Part shown: positions 1-10,326 of the stretch, in pieces
Numbering within the stretch: position 1 is the stretch's first letter
How the letters are laid out: the number at the start of each line of letters is the position of its first letter
Notes under the pieces: generated by a model
What the model was told of the DNA's origin: nothing
The model's input: only the letters and a program-made list of their open reading frames with translations
The model's database searches: none
Program-made: the position numbers and the translations under genes
Assembly (NCBI RefSeq): GCF_000300455.3
Contig: NZ_CP007215.2
Span: 930,001 to 994,000 of the forward strand
Origin: Kosakonia sacchari SP1
GTDB taxonomy: Bacteria; Pseudomonadota; Gammaproteobacteria; Enterobacterales; Enterobacteriaceae
DNA: 64,000 nt
Direction: 5' to 3'

Positions 1-890
1 ATGCATTACGTGTTTTTGATGCCGCTGCCCGCCATCTGAGTTTTACTCGCGCCGCCGATGAGCTTTTTGTGACGCAGGCCGCAGTAAGCCACCAAATCAA
101 GTCCCTTGAGGATTTTCTCGGCCTGAAATTGTTCCGTCGACGCAACCGTTCGCTGCTGCTTACCGAGGAAGGTCAGAGTTATTTTCAGGATATCAAAGAG
201 ATATTTTCCCAGCTCAATGAGGCCACGCGAAAACTACAAGCACGCAGTGCAAAAGGTGCGCTCACTGTAAGTTTATTGCCCAGTTTTGCCATTCAATGGC
301 TGGTGCCGAGGCTCTCTAGCTTTAACTCAGCTTATCCGGGAATCGACGTGCGTATCCAGGCGGTTGACCGGGAAGAGGACAAACTGGCGGACGATGTCGA
401 CGTGGCGATTTTTTACGGACGCGGCAACTGGCCGGGCTTGCGTGTGGAAAAATTGTACGCAGAATACTTGCTGCCGGTCTGCTCGCCATTATTACTCACC
501 GGTGATAAGGCGTTGAAAAAGCCTGAAGATCTGGCACATCACACCTTGCTGCATGACGCTTCTCGTCGCGACTGGCAAACTTATACGCGCCAGTTAGGTC
601 TTAATCTTAACGTTCAGCAGGGACCTATTTTCAGCCACAGTTCTATGGTGCTGCAGGCTGCCATCCATGGGCAAGGGATCGCGCTTGCCAACAATGTGAT
701 GGCGCAGTCTGAAATTGAAGCAGGCCGTCTGGTCTGCCCATTTAATGATGTTCTGGTCAGTAAGAACGCGTTTTATCTGGTTTGTCATGACAGCCAGGCA
801 GAACTGGGTAAAATAGCCGCCTTTCGTCAGTGGATCCTGGCAAAAGCGGCCAGCGAACAGGAAAAGTTCCGTTTCCGTTACGAACAATAA
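1..890 (+). CDS. gcvA: GcvA, LysR-type regulator of the glycine cleavage system (5' end missing)
   Basis: LysR-family DNA-binding regulator; in enterobacteria GcvA activates or represses gcvTHP with GcvR and also drives the sRNA gene gcvB. The window opens inside the gene: the frame is open from base 3 and reads NALRVFDAAARHLSFTRAAD, the N-terminal winged helix-turn-helix, so about ten residues lie outside the window. An internal GTG at 69 is not the real start. The remaining part is the substrate-binding domain, and the C-terminus FRFRYEQ is that of E. coli GcvA. The gene is followed 40 bp later by ygdD, as in E. coli. Identification is by recognised sequence and synteny. Confidence 0.95.
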   Translation, partial: ALRVFDAAARHLSFTRAADELFVTQAAVSHQIKSLEDFLGLKLFRRRNRSLLLTEEGQSYFQDIKEIFSQLNEATRKLQARSAKGALTVSLLPSFAIQWLVPRLSSFNSAYPGIDVRIQAVDREEDKLADDVDVAIFYGRGNWPGLRVEKLYAEYLLPVCSPLLLTGDKALKKPEDLAHHTLLHDASRRDWQTYTRQLGLNLNVQQGPIFSHSSMVLQAAIHGQGIALANNVMAQSEIEAGRLVCPFNDVLVSKNAFYLVCHDSQAELGKIAAFRQWILAKAASEQEKFRFRYEQ

Positions 891-930
891 TTCGCGCGCG
901 TATGGCGCGTATGACTTTTAGGGTACTCAC

Positions 931-1326
931 ATGACCAGCCGTTTTATGCTGATTTTTGCCGCGGTAAGCGGTTTTGTGTTTGTCGCGCTGGGGGCTTTCG
1001 GCGCGCACGTGTTACGTAAAACTTTGGGCGTGGTGGAGATGAGTTGGATCCAGACCGGGCTCGAATATCAGGCGTTCCACACGCTCGCGGTGCTTGGGCT
1101 TGCGGTGGCGATGCAGCGCCGTATCAGCATCTGGTTTTACTGGAGCAGCGTTTTTTTGGCGTTCGGCACCGTGTTGTTTAGCGGCAGCCTTTATTGCCTG
1201 GCGCTCTCGCATTTACGCTTGTGGGCGTTTGTTACGCCGGTCGGTGGCGTCTGTTTTCTCATCGGCTGGGCATTAATGTTAGTTGGCGCAATTCGTCTGA
1301 AACGTAGGGGCGTTGTTCATGAATAA
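931..1326 (+). CDS. ygdD: YgdD, DUF423 inner-membrane protein
   Basis: A 131-residue integral membrane protein of the DUF423 family with about four hydrophobic segments (roughly residues 3-22, 45-62, 70-90 and 98-120). Its biochemical function is not established. The ATG at 931 follows an AGGG ribosome site about seven bases upstream. The gene lies between gcvA and rlmM exactly as in other enterobacteria, and its 3' end overlaps the start of rlmM by 8 bp, which suggests co-transcription and translational coupling. Confidence 0.93.
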   Translation: MTSRFMLIFAAVSGFVFVALGAFGAHVLRKTLGVVEMSWIQTGLEYQAFHTLAVLGLAVAMQRRISIWFYWSSVFLAFGTVLFSGSLYCLALSHLRLWAFVTPVGGVCFLIGWALMLVGAIRLKRRGVVHE

Positions 1327-2419
1327 AGTGGTGTTGTTGTGCCGCCCAGGTTTTGAGAAAGAGTGCGCAGCAGAAATTACCGATAAAGCCGGTCGCCTTG
1401 AGGTGTTCGGTTTCGCGCGTGTGAAAGAGAACGCGGGTTATGTTGTTTTTGAGTGCTATCAGGAAAACGACGCCGACAAACTGGCGCGCGAGCTGCCATT
1501 CAGTTCGCTGATTTTTGCCCGCCAGATGTTTGTCGTGGGCGAGTTGCTGCGCGACTTACCGCAGGAAGATCGCATTACGCCGATCGTCGGCATGTTGCAG
1601 GGCGTCGTAGATAAAGGCGGCGATTTGCGTGTCGAAGTGGCCGATACCAACGAAAGCAAAGAGCTGATGAAGTTCTGCCGCAAGTTTACCGTTCCGCTGC
1701 GCAGTGCGCTGCGGGAAGCGGGCATCCTGGCGCGGAGTGATTCAGCGAAGCGCCCGGTCGTGCACGTGTTCTTTATTGCGCCGGGTTGTTGCTACACCGG
1801 TTATTCGTACTCCTTTAACAACTCGCCGTTATATATGGGCATCCCGCGTCTGAAGTTCCCGTCCGATGCGCCAAGCCGTTCAACGTTGAAACTGGAAGAG
1901 GCGTTCCACGTCTTTATTCCGGCAGATGAGTGGGATGAACGCCTGGCAAATGGAATGTACGCCGTGGATCTCGGTGCGTGTCCGGGCGGTTGGACCTATC
2001 AGCTGGTGAAACGCAACATGTGGGTAGCGTCAGTGGATAACGGCCCGATGGCGCAAAGCCTGATGGATACCGGCCAGGTGACCTGGCTGCGTGAAGATGG
2101 TTTCCGCTATCGCCCGAACCGCAATAACATCTCATGGATGGTGTGTGACATGGTGGAGAAACCGGCGAAAGTCGCCGCGCTGATGGCGCAATGGCTGACC
2201 AATGGCTGGTGTCGGGAAACCATTTTCAACCTCAAGCTGCCAATGAAAAAGCGCTACGAAGAGGTGTCGAACAACCTGGCGTATATTCAGGCGCAGCTGG
2301 ATGAGCATAACGTCGCCGCGCAGATTCAGGCGCGTCAGCTGTATCATGACCGCGAAGAAGTGACGGTGCATGTGCGCAGAATGTGGGCCGCGGTAGGTGG
2401 GCGCCGCGACGAGCGCTAG
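1319..2419 (+). CDS. rlmM: RlmM, 23S rRNA 2'-O-ribose methyltransferase (C2498)
   Basis: Uses S-adenosylmethionine to methylate the 2'-OH of C2498 in 23S rRNA. The 366-residue protein matches the E. coli length. It has an N-terminal THUMP-like half and a C-terminal Rossmann methyltransferase half containing the SAM-binding stretch [14 protein letters not shown] near residue 217. The ATG at 1319 gives the conserved N-terminus [15 protein letters not shown] and is preferred over the TTG two codons upstream. It overlaps ygdD by 8 bp. A rho-independent terminator follows about 90 bp downstream. Confidence 0.97.
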   Translation: MNKVVLLCRPGFEKECAAEITDKAGRLEVFGFARVKENAGYVVFECYQENDADKLARELPFSSLIFARQMFVVGELLRDLPQEDRITPIVGMLQGVVDKGGDLRVEVADTNESKELMKFCRKFTVPLRSALREAGILARSDSAKRPVVHVFFIAPGCCYTGYSYSFNNSPLYMGIPRLKFPSDAPSRSTLKLEEAFHVFIPADEWDERLANGMYAVDLGACPGGWTYQLVKRNMWVASVDNGPMAQSLMDTGQVTWLREDGFRYRPNRNNISWMVCDMVEKPAKVAALMAQWLTNGWCRETIFNLKLPMKKRYEEVSNNLAYIQAQLDEHNVAAQIQARQLYHDREEVTVHVRRMWAAVGGRRDER

Positions 2420-2512
2420 CCGTCGGTTCACCACGCTCTAATGCACCCTGTGCGCAAAAGCCTTTTCGCTTCGGTTTTTGCACTCAGGACGGGTTCGTGG
2501 GATCTGCAAGAT

Positions 2513-2540
2513 AACGCCAGCAATGCTGGCGTTAATTTTT
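2513..2540 (+). terminator. Rho-independent terminator after rlmM
   Basis: A perfect 9-bp stem, AACGCCAGC and GCTGGCGTT around an AAT loop, is followed by AATTTTT on the plus strand. It lies in the convergent gap between rlmM and iap and covers the last codons of iap. The minus strand has no T-run after the hairpin, so it acts mainly on rlmM transcripts. Confidence 0.8.
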
Positions 2541-3566
2541 GGTGGTTTTCGCCAGTTCGCTCACCAGCGGCAGCATGATACGCACCACGTCTCGGCTGCG
2601 GCGCTCAATGCGCCCCGGTAGCGCCTGGTCGATATACTGCTGGTTATCCAGCCGGGCATTATGGTGGCTCACGCCTTCCGGGAAAGTTTTGGATTTGGCG
2701 CGCTGCTGGTTGCCGTCTTTCAGACCCAGCGACCAGTTTGTCGCTTCCACCGACAGCACCGGTATAGACGCCTGATCAAACACCTGCGCATCATTGGCGC
2801 TGTGGTTGTTTTTTGTGGTCGTGACCGGAGCGCTCATCGCCAGAATCCCGTGCGAACGGGCAATGGCCAGTGCCCGATCCCGCGTCAGTTTGCGCACAGA
2901 AGCTGGCGTGTTTTTCCCGCTGCTAAAGTAGAGCTTGTCGCCGACGATCAGGTTATTCATGTTGATCACCAGTAACGTGTTTTTGCGCTCTTTGTCGCTC
3001 ATTCGCGCAAGATAGCTCTCTGCGCCAAGCTGGCCTTCCTCTTCGCCACTGGTGGCTACAAAACGAATACCGTATTGCGTTGGCGTCTGCTTCAGTGCTT
3101 GCGCCAGTTCCAGCATTACGCCCACAGCCGCCGCGTTATCATCAATACCCTGCAGCGTTAAACCACCGAGGTTGTTATCAACATCCGCATCGCTGCGCGG
3201 CGCATAGGTATCGAGGTGCGCCATAATAATGATCTGCTGCGGCAGTTTGCCTTCATGCGCGGCAATCACCGTGCTGCCGGTAACGTTTTGCCAGTTCTGC
3301 TGGTTATCTTTCGCCGTATAGCGATAACGGGTTTTGAATTTACGGATATCGCTCTGGTAGCCCATTTGTTCAAATTGTTGCTGAACATAATCCGCAGAGA
3401 GCATTTCAGCGGGGGTGCCGGTCATACGTCCCGGGAATAGAGTGGCAATGTGACGGGCCTGCTCAGTTGCAAAGTCGCCGGGTTGGGATGTCCGGGCAGA
3501 AACCGGGAGGATAAAGCATACGCCGAGCGCCAGGGCAGCGGTACGGAGGCGCAATGCGGAAAACAT
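2532..3566 (-). CDS. iap: Iap, periplasmic M28-family aminopeptidase
   Basis: Secreted zinc aminopeptidase that trims alkaline phosphatase isozymes in E. coli. The 344-residue product begins MFSALRLRTAALALGV, a typical signal peptide ending near residue 25. The M28 metal-ligand motifs are visible: HLDTY near residue 122, the DDNAA segment near 148, and GEEEG near 179. A longer reading from 3638 exists, but the start at 3566 has an AAGGA site and matches E. coli Iap. In E. coli this gene borders the CRISPR-cas locus; here the next gene is a divergent cysG paralogue and there are no CRISPR repeats. Confidence 0.94.
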   Translation of the reverse strand: MFSALRLRTAALALGVCFILPVSARTSQPGDFATEQARHIATLFPGRMTGTPAEMLSADYVQQQFEQMGYQSDIRKFKTRYRYTAKDNQQNWQNVTGSTVIAAHEGKLPQQIIIMAHLDTYAPRSDADVDNNLGGLTLQGIDDNAAAVGVMLELAQALKQTPTQYGIRFVATSGEEEGQLGAESYLARMSDKERKNTLLVINMNNLIVGDKLYFSSGKNTPASVRKLTRDRALAIARSHGILAMSAPVTTTKNNHSANDAQVFDQASIPVLSVEATNWSLGLKDGNQQRAKSKTFPEGVSHHNARLDNQQYIDQALPGRIERRSRDVVRIMLPLVSELAKTTKN

Positions 3567-3738
3567 AGTGAGTCCTTTAAGCAGCAGAATTTTTACCGCG
3601 CTTAGTATGAAACTGTGACCCGCTTTACACAATTTCATTTCTTCTTAACCTTCCGAAAATGTTGATGTTAAGCACTTTTTGATATTTGCTTTGCACAAGC
3701 GTTATTCCTTTGCGGAACTACTCATTCCAATTCGTAAT

Positions 3739-3766
3739 TTCATTCGTTCTAAACCGCCCCTATAGT
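3739..3766 (+). promoter_or_regulatory. Putative sigma-70 promoter of the cysG-cysDNC operon
   Basis: TTCATT at 3739-3744 and TATAGT at 3761-3766 are separated by 16 bp and sit just upstream of the cysG start in the divergent iap/cysG gap. The upstream AT-rich stretch (3650-3735) would be the expected place for CysB binding, because cysteine genes are CysB-activated; no precise CysB site is claimed. Inference from spacing only. Confidence 0.35.
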
Positions 3767-3801
3767 CCCTCTATTGCTGGCCTTGAGTGAGTTACTACGT
3801 T

Positions 3802-5217
3802 GTGGATTACCTGCCGTTATTTGCTGCTGTAAAAGACCGCCCCGTTTTAGTGATTGGCGGCGGCGAAATCGCCGCGCGCAAGATTGCCTTTTTGCGTCGG
3901 GCTGGCGCACATGTGCAGGTGGTAGCGCAACGGCTGGAACCGCAGTTGCAGCAACTTGCCGATGCGCAATCCATTCACTGGCTGGCTAACGCGTTTGACG
4001 AATCACAACTGGACGCGGTTTTCCTGGTGATTGCCGCGACCAACGAGCCGGCGCTGAACCGCCGGGTGTTCGACGCTGCCAATGCGCGTCATCGGTTGGT
4101 GAATGTGGTGGATGACCAACCGCTGTGCTCCTTTATTTTCCCGTCGATTGTGGATCGTTCGCCGTTACTGGTGGCTATCTCTTCCGGCGGTAACGCGCCG
4201 GTGCTGGCGCGGTTACTGCGTGAAAAGATTGAAGCGCTGCTGCCGGGAAATCTCGGGCGCATGGCAGAAGTTGCCGGACGCTGGCGGACGCGCATCAAAG
4301 CGTTTCGCCGCACTACCGATGAGCGGCGTCGTTTTTGGGAAACCGCTTTTCGCGGGCGTTTTGCCAGCCTGATGGCGGCGGGTGACGAACCGGCAGCGGA
4401 AAAAGCGCTGGAAGCGGAGCTGGCGCAACCTGGCTCAAGCGGTGGTGAAATCATTCTTGTCGGTGCTGGCCCAGGCGATGCCGGATTACTGACGTTGCGG
4501 GGTTTACAGGTTATCCAGCAGGCAGACGTCGTGTTTTATGACCACCTCGTGAGCGATGCGGTGCTGGAACTGGTGCGGCGGGACGCAGAGAAAATCTGCG
4601 TCGGTAAACGTGCCGGTTCGCACGCTGTCGCGCAGCATGATACCAACCGCATGTTAGTGGACGCGGCGCGTGAGGGGAAAACGGTGGTGCGCCTGAAAGG
4701 TGGCGATCCGTTTATCTTCGGACGCGGTGGCGAAGAGCTACAGGCGGCGGCTGTAGCGGGCATTCCCTTCCAGGTGGTGCCGGGCGTTACGGCAGCATCG
4801 GGTGCGACAGCCTATGCGGGCATCCCGCTGACGCACCGGGACTTTGCCCAGAGCGTTACGTTTGTAACCGGCCATTATAAAGCCGACAGCGCGCCGTTTG
4901 ACTGGTCACAACTGGCGCAGAGCCGCCAGACGCTGGCGATTTATATGGGCACGATGAAGGCGGCTGAAATCAGCGAACAGCTGATTGCCCACGGGCGTGA
5001 CAAAACAACGCCGGTGGCGGTGATTTCCCGCGGTACGCGCGTGGATCAACACGTTGCTATCGGCACATTAGAACAACTTGAGGAACTGGCGAAAACCGCC
5101 CCGATGCCTGCCCTGCTGGTGGTAGGCGAGGTGGTTGGGCTGCATCATGAACTTGCCTGGTTCCGGCATACGACAGCGACGGACGCGTTCGACGCCTCCG
5201 TGATTAATCTGGCTTAA
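3802..5217 (+). CDS. cysG: CysG-type siroheme synthase (second copy, linked to cysDNC)
   Basis: Trifunctional siroheme synthase: an N-terminal precorrin-2 dehydrogenase/ferrochelatase half and a C-terminal uroporphyrinogen-III methyltransferase half. It supplies siroheme for sulfite reductase. The NAD-binding motif [11 protein letters not shown] sits at the N-terminus. The methyltransferase motifs [15 protein letters not shown] and [17 protein letters not shown] lie in the second half, and the linker [16 protein letters not shown] is present. The GTG at 3802 is preferred because it gives the family N-terminus (M)DYLPLF; a GTG at 3787 would add five residues. This copy directly precedes cysD by 9 bp, an arrangement typical of Klebsiella/Enterobacter/Kosakonia relatives, distinct from the copy next to nirBD in E. 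coli. Confidence 0.92.
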   Translation: MDYLPLFAAVKDRPVLVIGGGEIAARKIAFLRRAGAHVQVVAQRLEPQLQQLADAQSIHWLANAFDESQLDAVFLVIAATNEPALNRRVFDAANARHRLVNVVDDQPLCSFIFPSIVDRSPLLVAISSGGNAPVLARLLREKIEALLPGNLGRMAEVAGRWRTRIKAFRRTTDERRRFWETAFRGRFASLMAAGDEPAAEKALEAELAQPGSSGGEIILVGAGPGDAGLLTLRGLQVIQQADVVFYDHLVSDAVLELVRRDAEKICVGKRAGSHAVAQHDTNRMLVDAAREGKTVVRLKGGDPFIFGRGGEELQAAAVAGIPFQVVPGVTAASGATAYAGIPLTHRDFAQSVTFVTGHYKADSAPFDWSQLAQSRQTLAIYMGTMKAAEISEQLIAHGRDKTTPVAVISRGTRVDQHVAIGTLEQLEELAKTAPMPALLVVGEVVGLHHELAWFRHTTATDAFDASVINLA

Positions 5218-5226
5218 GGAATGGTT

Positions 5227-6135
5227 ATGGATCAAAAACGACTCACTCACCTGCGACAACTGGAGGCGGAAAGCATCCATATTATCCGCGAAGTGGCCGC
5301 CGAATTTTCCAACCCGGTGATGATGTACTCCATCGGCAAAGATTCCAGCGTGATGCTGCATCTGGCACGCAAAGCCTTCTATCCTGGCACGCTGCCGTTC
5401 CCGCTGTTGCACGTGGATACCGGCTGGAAATTCCGTGAGATGTACGAATTCCGTGACCGTACCGCAAAGGCCTATGGCTGCGAGTTGCTGGTGCATAAAA
5501 ACCCGGAAGGGGTGGCGATGGGTATTAACCCGTTCGTACACGGCAGCGCCAAACACACCGATATCATGAAAACCGAAGGGTTGAAGCAGGCGCTGAACAA
5601 GTACGGTTTTGATGCGGCATTTGGCGGCGCGCGGCGTGACGAAGAAAAATCGCGTGCCAAAGAGCGTATTTACTCCTTTCGCGATCGTTTCCACCGCTGG
5701 GATCCGAAAAACCAGCGCCCGGAGCTGTGGCATAACTACAACGGCCAGATCAACAAAGGCGAAAGTATTCGCGTGTTCCCGCTCTCTAACTGGACCGAGC
5801 TGGATATCTGGCAATATATCTTCCTCGAAAATATCGACATCGTTCCGTTGTACCTCGCGGCGGAACGCCCGGTGCTGGAGCGCGACGGCATGCTGATGAT
5901 GATCGACGATGACCGGATCGATCTGCAGCCGGGTGAAGTGATCGAAAAACGGATGGTGCGTTTCCGTACGCTTGGCTGCTGGCCGTTGACCGGCGCGGTG
6001 GAATCAAATGCGCAAACGCTGCCGGAGATTATCGAAGAGATGCTGGTTTCAACGACCAGTGAACGTCAGGGGCGCGTGATTGACCGCGACCAGGCCGGCT
6101 CCATGGAGCTGAAAAAACGTCAGGGATACTTCTAA
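5227..6135 (+). CDS. cysD: CysD, sulfate adenylyltransferase small subunit
   Basis: Catalytic subunit of ATP sulfurylase, which makes adenosine 5'-phosphosulfate from sulfate and ATP with the GTPase CysN. The 302-residue protein is nearly identical to E. coli CysD and has the PP-loop-type motif [18 protein letters not shown] near residue 36. The ATG at 5227 has AAGGA six bases upstream; an ATG at 5221 overlaps that site and is less likely. It is the second gene of the cysG-cysD-cysN-cysC operon, in the cytosolic sulfate-assimilation pathway and expected to be CysB-controlled. Confidence 0.97.
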   Translation: MDQKRLTHLRQLEAESIHIIREVAAEFSNPVMMYSIGKDSSVMLHLARKAFYPGTLPFPLLHVDTGWKFREMYEFRDRTAKAYGCELLVHKNPEGVAMGINPFVHGSAKHTDIMKTEGLKQALNKYGFDAAFGGARRDEEKSRAKERIYSFRDRFHRWDPKNQRPELWHNYNGQINKGESIRVFPLSNWTELDIWQYIFLENIDIVPLYLAAERPVLERDGMLMMIDDDRIDLQPGEVIEKRMVRFRTLGCWPLTGAVESNAQTLPEIIEEMLVSTTSERQGRVIDRDQAGSMELKKRQGYF

Positions 6136-6144
6136 GGAGCCGCC

Positions 6145-7572
6145 ATGAACAACACGATTGCACAACAGATTGCCAATGAAGGCGGCGTCGAAGCGTATCT
6201 GCATGCCCAGCAGCATAAAAGCCTGCTGCGCTTTTTAACCTGCGGCAGCGTCGATGATGGTAAAAGTACACTGATTGGCCGTCTGCTGCACGATACCCGC
6301 CAGATCTACGAAGATCAGCTCTCCACGTTGCATAACGACAGCAAACGTCACGGCACCCAGGGTGAAAAACTCGATCTTGCGCTGCTGGTGGATGGCCTGC
6401 AAGCGGAGCGTGAACAGGGCATTACCATTGATGTGGCGTACCGCTATTTCTCTACCGAAAAACGCAAATTTATCATCGCCGATACGCCGGGGCATGAGCA
6501 GTACACCCGTAATATGGCGACCGGTGCGTCGACCTGCGATCTGGCGATTTTGTTGATCGATGCGCGTAAAGGCGTGCTGGATCAAACGCGCCGCCACAGC
6601 TTTATCTCCACGCTGCTCGGCATTAAACACCTGGTGGTTGCCGTCAATAAAATGGACCTGGTGGATTTCAGCGAAGAGACGTTCGACAACATTCGTCAGG
6701 ATTACCTGACCTTTGCCGGGCAACTGCCGGGCAACCTCGATATCCGCTTTGTGCCGCTGTCGGCGCTCGAAGGGGATAACGTTGCCAGCCAGAGCGCGAA
6801 AATGCCGTGGTATAGCGGCCCGACGCTGCTGGAAGTGCTGGAAACCGTAGAAATCCAGCGTGTGGTGGATACGCAGCCGATGCGCTTCCCGGTGCAGTAT
6901 GTGAACCGACCAAACCTCGATTTCCGTGGTTTTTCCGGTACCCTCGCCTCCGGCGTGGTGAAAGTCGGCCAGCGTATCAAAGTGCTGCCGTCTGGCGTCG
7001 AGTCGACCATCGCCCGCATCGTGACGTTTGACGGTGATTTACAGGAAGCCGCAGCGGGTGAAGCGATTACCCTGGTGCTGAAAGATGAGATCGATATCAG
7101 CCGTGGCGACTTGATTCTGGATGCGCAGGAAACGCTGCCTGCGGTGCAGGGCGCATCGCTGGATGTGGTGTGGATGGCGGAGCAGCCGCTGCAACCGGGT
7201 CAGAGTTATGACATCAAAGTAGCAGGCAAAAAAACGCGCGCTCGAGTCGATGGCATCCACTACCAGGTGGACATCAATAACCTGACGCAACGCCAGGTCG
7301 AAACCTTGCCGCTTAATGGCATTGGCCTGGTGGATCTGACTTTTGACGAGCCGCTGACGCTGGATGCTTACCAGCAGAACCCGGTGACCGGCGGCATTAT
7401 CTTTATCGACCGCCTGAGCAACGTGACCGTTGGCGCAGGAATGGTGCGTGACGTTCATATCCAGCAGCAGGCCACTACATCCGAGTTCAGCGCGTTCGAA
7501 CTGGAACTGAATCAGCTTATTCGTAAGCACTTCCCGCACTGGGGCGCACGCGATCTGCTGGGAGGCAAGTAA
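6145..7572 (+). CDS. cysN: CysN, sulfate adenylyltransferase GTPase subunit
   Basis: Regulatory GTPase of ATP sulfurylase, where GTP hydrolysis drives APS formation by CysD. The 475-residue protein is an EF-Tu-like GTPase with G1 [15 protein letters not shown]3 DTPGHEQY and G4 NKMD, followed by two beta-barrel domains. It starts 9 bp after cysD with a GGAG site and its stop overlaps the start of cysC by one base. Confidence 0.97.
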   Translation: MNNTIAQQIANEGGVEAYLHAQQHKSLLRFLTCGSVDDGKSTLIGRLLHDTRQIYEDQLSTLHNDSKRHGTQGEKLDLALLVDGLQAEREQGITIDVAYRYFSTEKRKFIIADTPGHEQYTRNMATGASTCDLAILLIDARKGVLDQTRRHSFISTLLGIKHLVVAVNKMDLVDFSEETFDNIRQDYLTFAGQLPGNLDIRFVPLSALEGDNVASQSAKMPWYSGPTLLEVLETVEIQRVVDTQPMRFPVQYVNRPNLDFRGFSGTLASGVVKVGQRIKVLPSGVESTIARIVTFDGDLQEAAAGEAITLVLKDEIDISRGDLILDAQETLPAVQGASLDVVWMAEQPLQPGQSYDIKVAGKKTRARVDGIHYQVDINNLTQRQVETLPLNGIGLVDLTFDEPLTLDAYQQNPVTGGIIFIDRLSNVTVGAGMVRDVHIQQQATTSEFSAFELELNQLIRKHFPHWGARDLLGGK

Positions 7573-8177
7573 TGGCGCAGCATGACGAAAATGTCGTCTG
7601 GCACGCGCATCCGGTAACGCCTAATGCGCGCGAGCAACTCCACGGTCACCGTGGGGTTGTACTGTGGTTTACCGGCCTTTCCGGTTCGGGAAAATCGACC
7701 GTCGCGGGGGCGCTGGAAGAGGCGCTGCACCGCGCGGGCGTCAGCACCTATTTGCTGGATGGCGATAATGTGCGCCACGGGCTGTGCAGCGATTTAGGCT
7801 TTAGCGACGCCGATCGCAAAGAGAATATCCGCCGCGTGGGTGAAGTGGCCAAATTGATGGTTGAAGCCGGTCTGGTCGTGCTCACCGCGTTTATCTCGCC
7901 GCACCGCGCCGAGCGGCAAATGGTGCGCGAGCGCCTGGGAGAAGGGCGGTTTATCGAAGTGTTTGTAGATACGCCGCTGGGGATCTGCGAAGCGCGCGAT
8001 CCTAAGGGGTTGTATAAGAAAGCGCGCGCGGGAGAACTTCGCAACTTTACCGGCATCGATTCGGTTTACGAAGCGCCGCAATCTCCGGAAGTGCACCTGG
8101 ACGGCGAACAATTGGTAACAAATTTGGTCAGCCAATTATTAGACCTCCTCCGGCAGGGCGATATTATCAGATCCTGA
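7572..8177 (+). CDS. cysC: CysC, adenylylsulfate kinase
   Basis: Phosphorylates APS to PAPS, the second step of sulfate activation. The 201-residue protein has a P-loop GLSGSGKST near residue 35 and the APS-kinase motifs DGDNVRHGL and FISPHRAER. Last gene of the cysG-cysDNC operon, coupled to cysN through the TAATG overlap. A 110-bp gap follows before ygbE. Confidence 0.97.
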   Translation: MAQHDENVVWHAHPVTPNAREQLHGHRGVVLWFTGLSGSGKSTVAGALEEALHRAGVSTYLLDGDNVRHGLCSDLGFSDADRKENIRRVGEVAKLMVEAGLVVLTAFISPHRAERQMVRERLGEGRFIEVFVDTPLGICEARDPKGLYKKARAGELRNFTGIDSVYEAPQSPEVHLDGEQLVTNLVSQLLDLLRQGDIIRS

Positions 8178-8287
8178 GACGGTACTGGCGATACACGCCA
8201 TCTTCAGGTTTCACGGCGTTGATGTTTGCGCCGCCTGAATGAGGGCGTGTATTTCCGTGACCGGTCGTACAGGCAACAGGATCAGAT

Positions 8288-8617
8288 ATGCGCAACAGTC
8301 AGAACATCACCATTCCACGGTCGCAGTCGTTGACGACCACCACCGATGAAGCCACCACATGGTCGTTCCCTGGAGCGGTTGTGGGCTTTGTCGCATGGCT
8401 GCTGGCGCTCGGCATCCCGTTCATGATTTACGGCTCCAATACGCTGTTTTTCTTTCTCTACACCTGGCCTTTTTTTCTCGCCCTGATGCCCGTATCCGTC
8501 GTGGTCGGCATTGCGCTGCATTCGCTCCTCGATGGCAAGCTGCTTTACAGCAGCGTGGCGACACTGTTGACGGTGATCGCCATGTTTGGCGTGCTATTTA
8601 TGTGGCTGATGGGGTAA
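8288..8617 (+). CDS. ygbE: YgbE, DUF3561 inner-membrane protein
   Basis: A 109-residue protein of the DUF3561 family, function unknown, with three hydrophobic segments at roughly residues 28-48, 52-75 and 85-107 and a polar N-terminus rich in Thr. It sits between cysC and ftsB, its conserved enterobacterial position. Confidence 0.9.
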   Translation: MRNSQNITIPRSQSLTTTTDEATTWSFPGAVVGFVAWLLALGIPFMIYGSNTLFFFLYTWPFFLALMPVSVVVGIALHSLLDGKLLYSSVATLLTVIAMFGVLFMWLMG

Positions 8618-8778
8618 CGCAATCCCTACGTCAAACCGTAACGCTCATTAAGGCAATGTGTCCGGCTACGGATCGACAGACATTTATGGTAAAGTTTGGC
8701 GCTTGTGCGGCATCACCCGGCTGGAGTGGAGTCTGACGAAAAGTTATGGGATGATGATGCCGTTTTTCAGGGGGCAGG

Positions 8779-9117
8779 ATGGGTAAACTAACGCTGCTAT
8801 TGCTGGCTTTACTGGTCTGGCTACAGTATTCGCTGTGGTTTGGCAAGAATGGTCTGCATGATTACGGCCGCGTCAGCGAAGATGTGGCGGCACAGCAGGC
8901 GACAAACGCCAAATTAAAATCGCGTAACGATCAGCTTTTCGCCGAAATTGACGATCTCAATGGTGGCCAGGAAGCGATTGAGGAACGCGCTCGCAACGAA
9001 TTAACGATGACGAAGCCGGGCGAAACATTTTATCGTCTGGTGCCGGACGCCTCAAAGCGCGCGTCGGGCTCAGCGCAAAACACGCAAAATACACAAAATA
9101 CGCAGAACAGACCTTAA
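8779..9117 (+). CDS. ftsB: FtsB, divisome coiled-coil protein
   Basis: Single-pass inner-membrane division protein that forms the FtsQ-FtsB-FtsL complex and helps activate septal peptidoglycan synthesis. The N-terminal segment [19 protein letters not shown] is the membrane span and is followed by a periplasmic coiled coil (about residues 30-70). The protein is 112 residues against 103 in E. coli; the extra length is a low-complexity tail with three consecutive Gln-Asn-Thr repeats encoded by near-identical 9-base units at about 9079-9106. ispD follows 19 bp downstream. Confidence 0.95.
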   Translation: MGKLTLLLLALLVWLQYSLWFGKNGLHDYGRVSEDVAAQQATNAKLKSRNDQLFAEIDDLNGGQEAIEERARNELTMTKPGETFYRLVPDASKRASGSAQNTQNTQNTQNRP

Positions 9118-9136
9118 ATAACCCCGGACTCACGAC

Positions 9137-9847
9137 ATGTCAGCAATGATCCCGGACGTCTGTGCCGTGGTGCCGGCCGCCGGATTTGGCCGCCGCATGC
9201 AAACGGAATGTCCTAAGCAGTATCTCTCCATCGGTGATAAAACCATTCTTGAGCACGCGGTCGCCGCGTTGCTCGCCCATACGCGCGTTAGTCGCGTGAT
9301 TATCGCGGTCAGCCCTGGCGATGAACGCTTCGCGCAATTACCCCTTGCCAGCCATCCGCAAATCACTGTCGTGAACGGCGGCGCAGAGCGCGCGGATTCC
9401 GTGCTGGCGGGCCTGAAGGCCGCCTCGGGCGCACAGTGGGTACTGGTGCATGATGCCGCGCGGCCGTGTCTGCATCAGGATGATTTGAATCGACTGCTGG
9501 CGCTGAGTGAAACCAGCCGCGTGGGCGGAATTCTTGCCGCCCCGGTGCGCGACACCATGAAGCGCGCCGAACCCGGTAAAACCGCGATTGCTCACACCGT
9601 TGAGCGCAACGACTTATGGCATGCGCTAACGCCGCAGTTTTTCCCGCTGCCGCTGCTGCACGACTGCCTGACCCGCGCGTTGAATGAAGGCGCTGTAATT
9701 ACTGATGAAGCCTCAGCGCTGGAGTATTGTGGTTTTCACCCGGAGCTGGTCGCCGGACGCGCGGATAATATTAAAGTCACCCAACCCGAAGATTTACGAC
9801 TTGCAGAATTCTACTTGACCCATGCAGACCCCCAGGAGAAAGCATAA
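9137..9847 (+). CDS. ispD: IspD, MEP cytidylyltransferase
   Basis: Converts 2-C-methyl-D-erythritol 4-phosphate and CTP to CDP-methylerythritol, the third step of the non-mevalonate isoprenoid pathway. The 236-residue protein has the nucleotidyltransferase motif [18 protein letters not shown] at the N-terminus and the VHDAARPC motif near residue 104. It overlaps ispF by one base. Confidence 0.97.
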   Translation: MSAMIPDVCAVVPAAGFGRRMQTECPKQYLSIGDKTILEHAVAALLAHTRVSRVIIAVSPGDERFAQLPLASHPQITVVNGGAERADSVLAGLKAASGAQWVLVHDAARPCLHQDDLNRLLALSETSRVGGILAAPVRDTMKRAEPGKTAIAHTVERNDLWHALTPQFFPLPLLHDCLTRALNEGAVITDEASALEYCGFHPELVAGRADNIKVTQPEDLRLAEFYLTHADPQEKA

Positions 9848-10326
9848 TGCGCATTGGACACGGTTTTGACGTACACGCCTTTGGAGGCGTTGGCCCGATT
9901 ATCATTGGCGGTGTGCGCATTCCCTTCGAAAAAGGCCTGCTGGCTCACTCCGATGGTGATGTTGCGCTGCATGCGTTGACCGACGCGCTGCTCGGCGCGG
10001 CGGCGCTCGGCGATATTGGTAAATTGTTCCCGGACACCGATCCGGCGTTCAAAGGCGCTGACAGCCGCGAGCTGCTGCGCGAAGCCTGGCGGCGCATTCA
10101 GGCAAAAGGCTATACGCTTGGCAACGTCGATGTCACCATCATCGCCCAGGCACCGAAAATGCTGCCGCATATTCCGCAGATGCGCGTGTTTATCGCTGAA
10201 GATCTCGGCTGCCATATGGATGATGTTAACGTCAAAGCCACCACCACCGAGAAACTCGGCTTTACTGGACGCGGCGAAGGCATCGCTTGTGAAGCGGTGG
10301 CGCTGTTGGTGAAGGCGGCGAAATGA
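9847..10326 (+). CDS. ispF: IspF, MEcPP synthase
   Basis: Cyclises CDP-ME 2-phosphate to 2-C-methyl-D-erythritol 2,4-cyclodiphosphate. The 159-residue protein carries the zinc-binding GHGFDVHAF motif (Asp8 and His10) and [17 protein letters not shown]. It overlaps both ispD (1 bp) and truD (4 bp), so ispD-ispF-truD-surE-pcm reads as one transcription unit. Confidence 0.97.
   Translation: MRIGHGFDVHAFGGVGPIIIGGVRIPFEKGLLAHSDGDVALHALTDALLGAAALGDIGKLFPDTDPAFKGADSRELLREAWRRIQAKGYTLGNVDVTIIAQAPKMLPHIPQMRVFIAEDLGCHMDDVNVKATTTEKLGFTGRGEGIACEAVALLVKAAK

Noticed and set aside
2420-3800. CRISPR array or cas genes next to iap, as in E. coli
   Set aside because: No repeated 28-29 bp units with spacers and no cas-like frames are present between iap and cysG.
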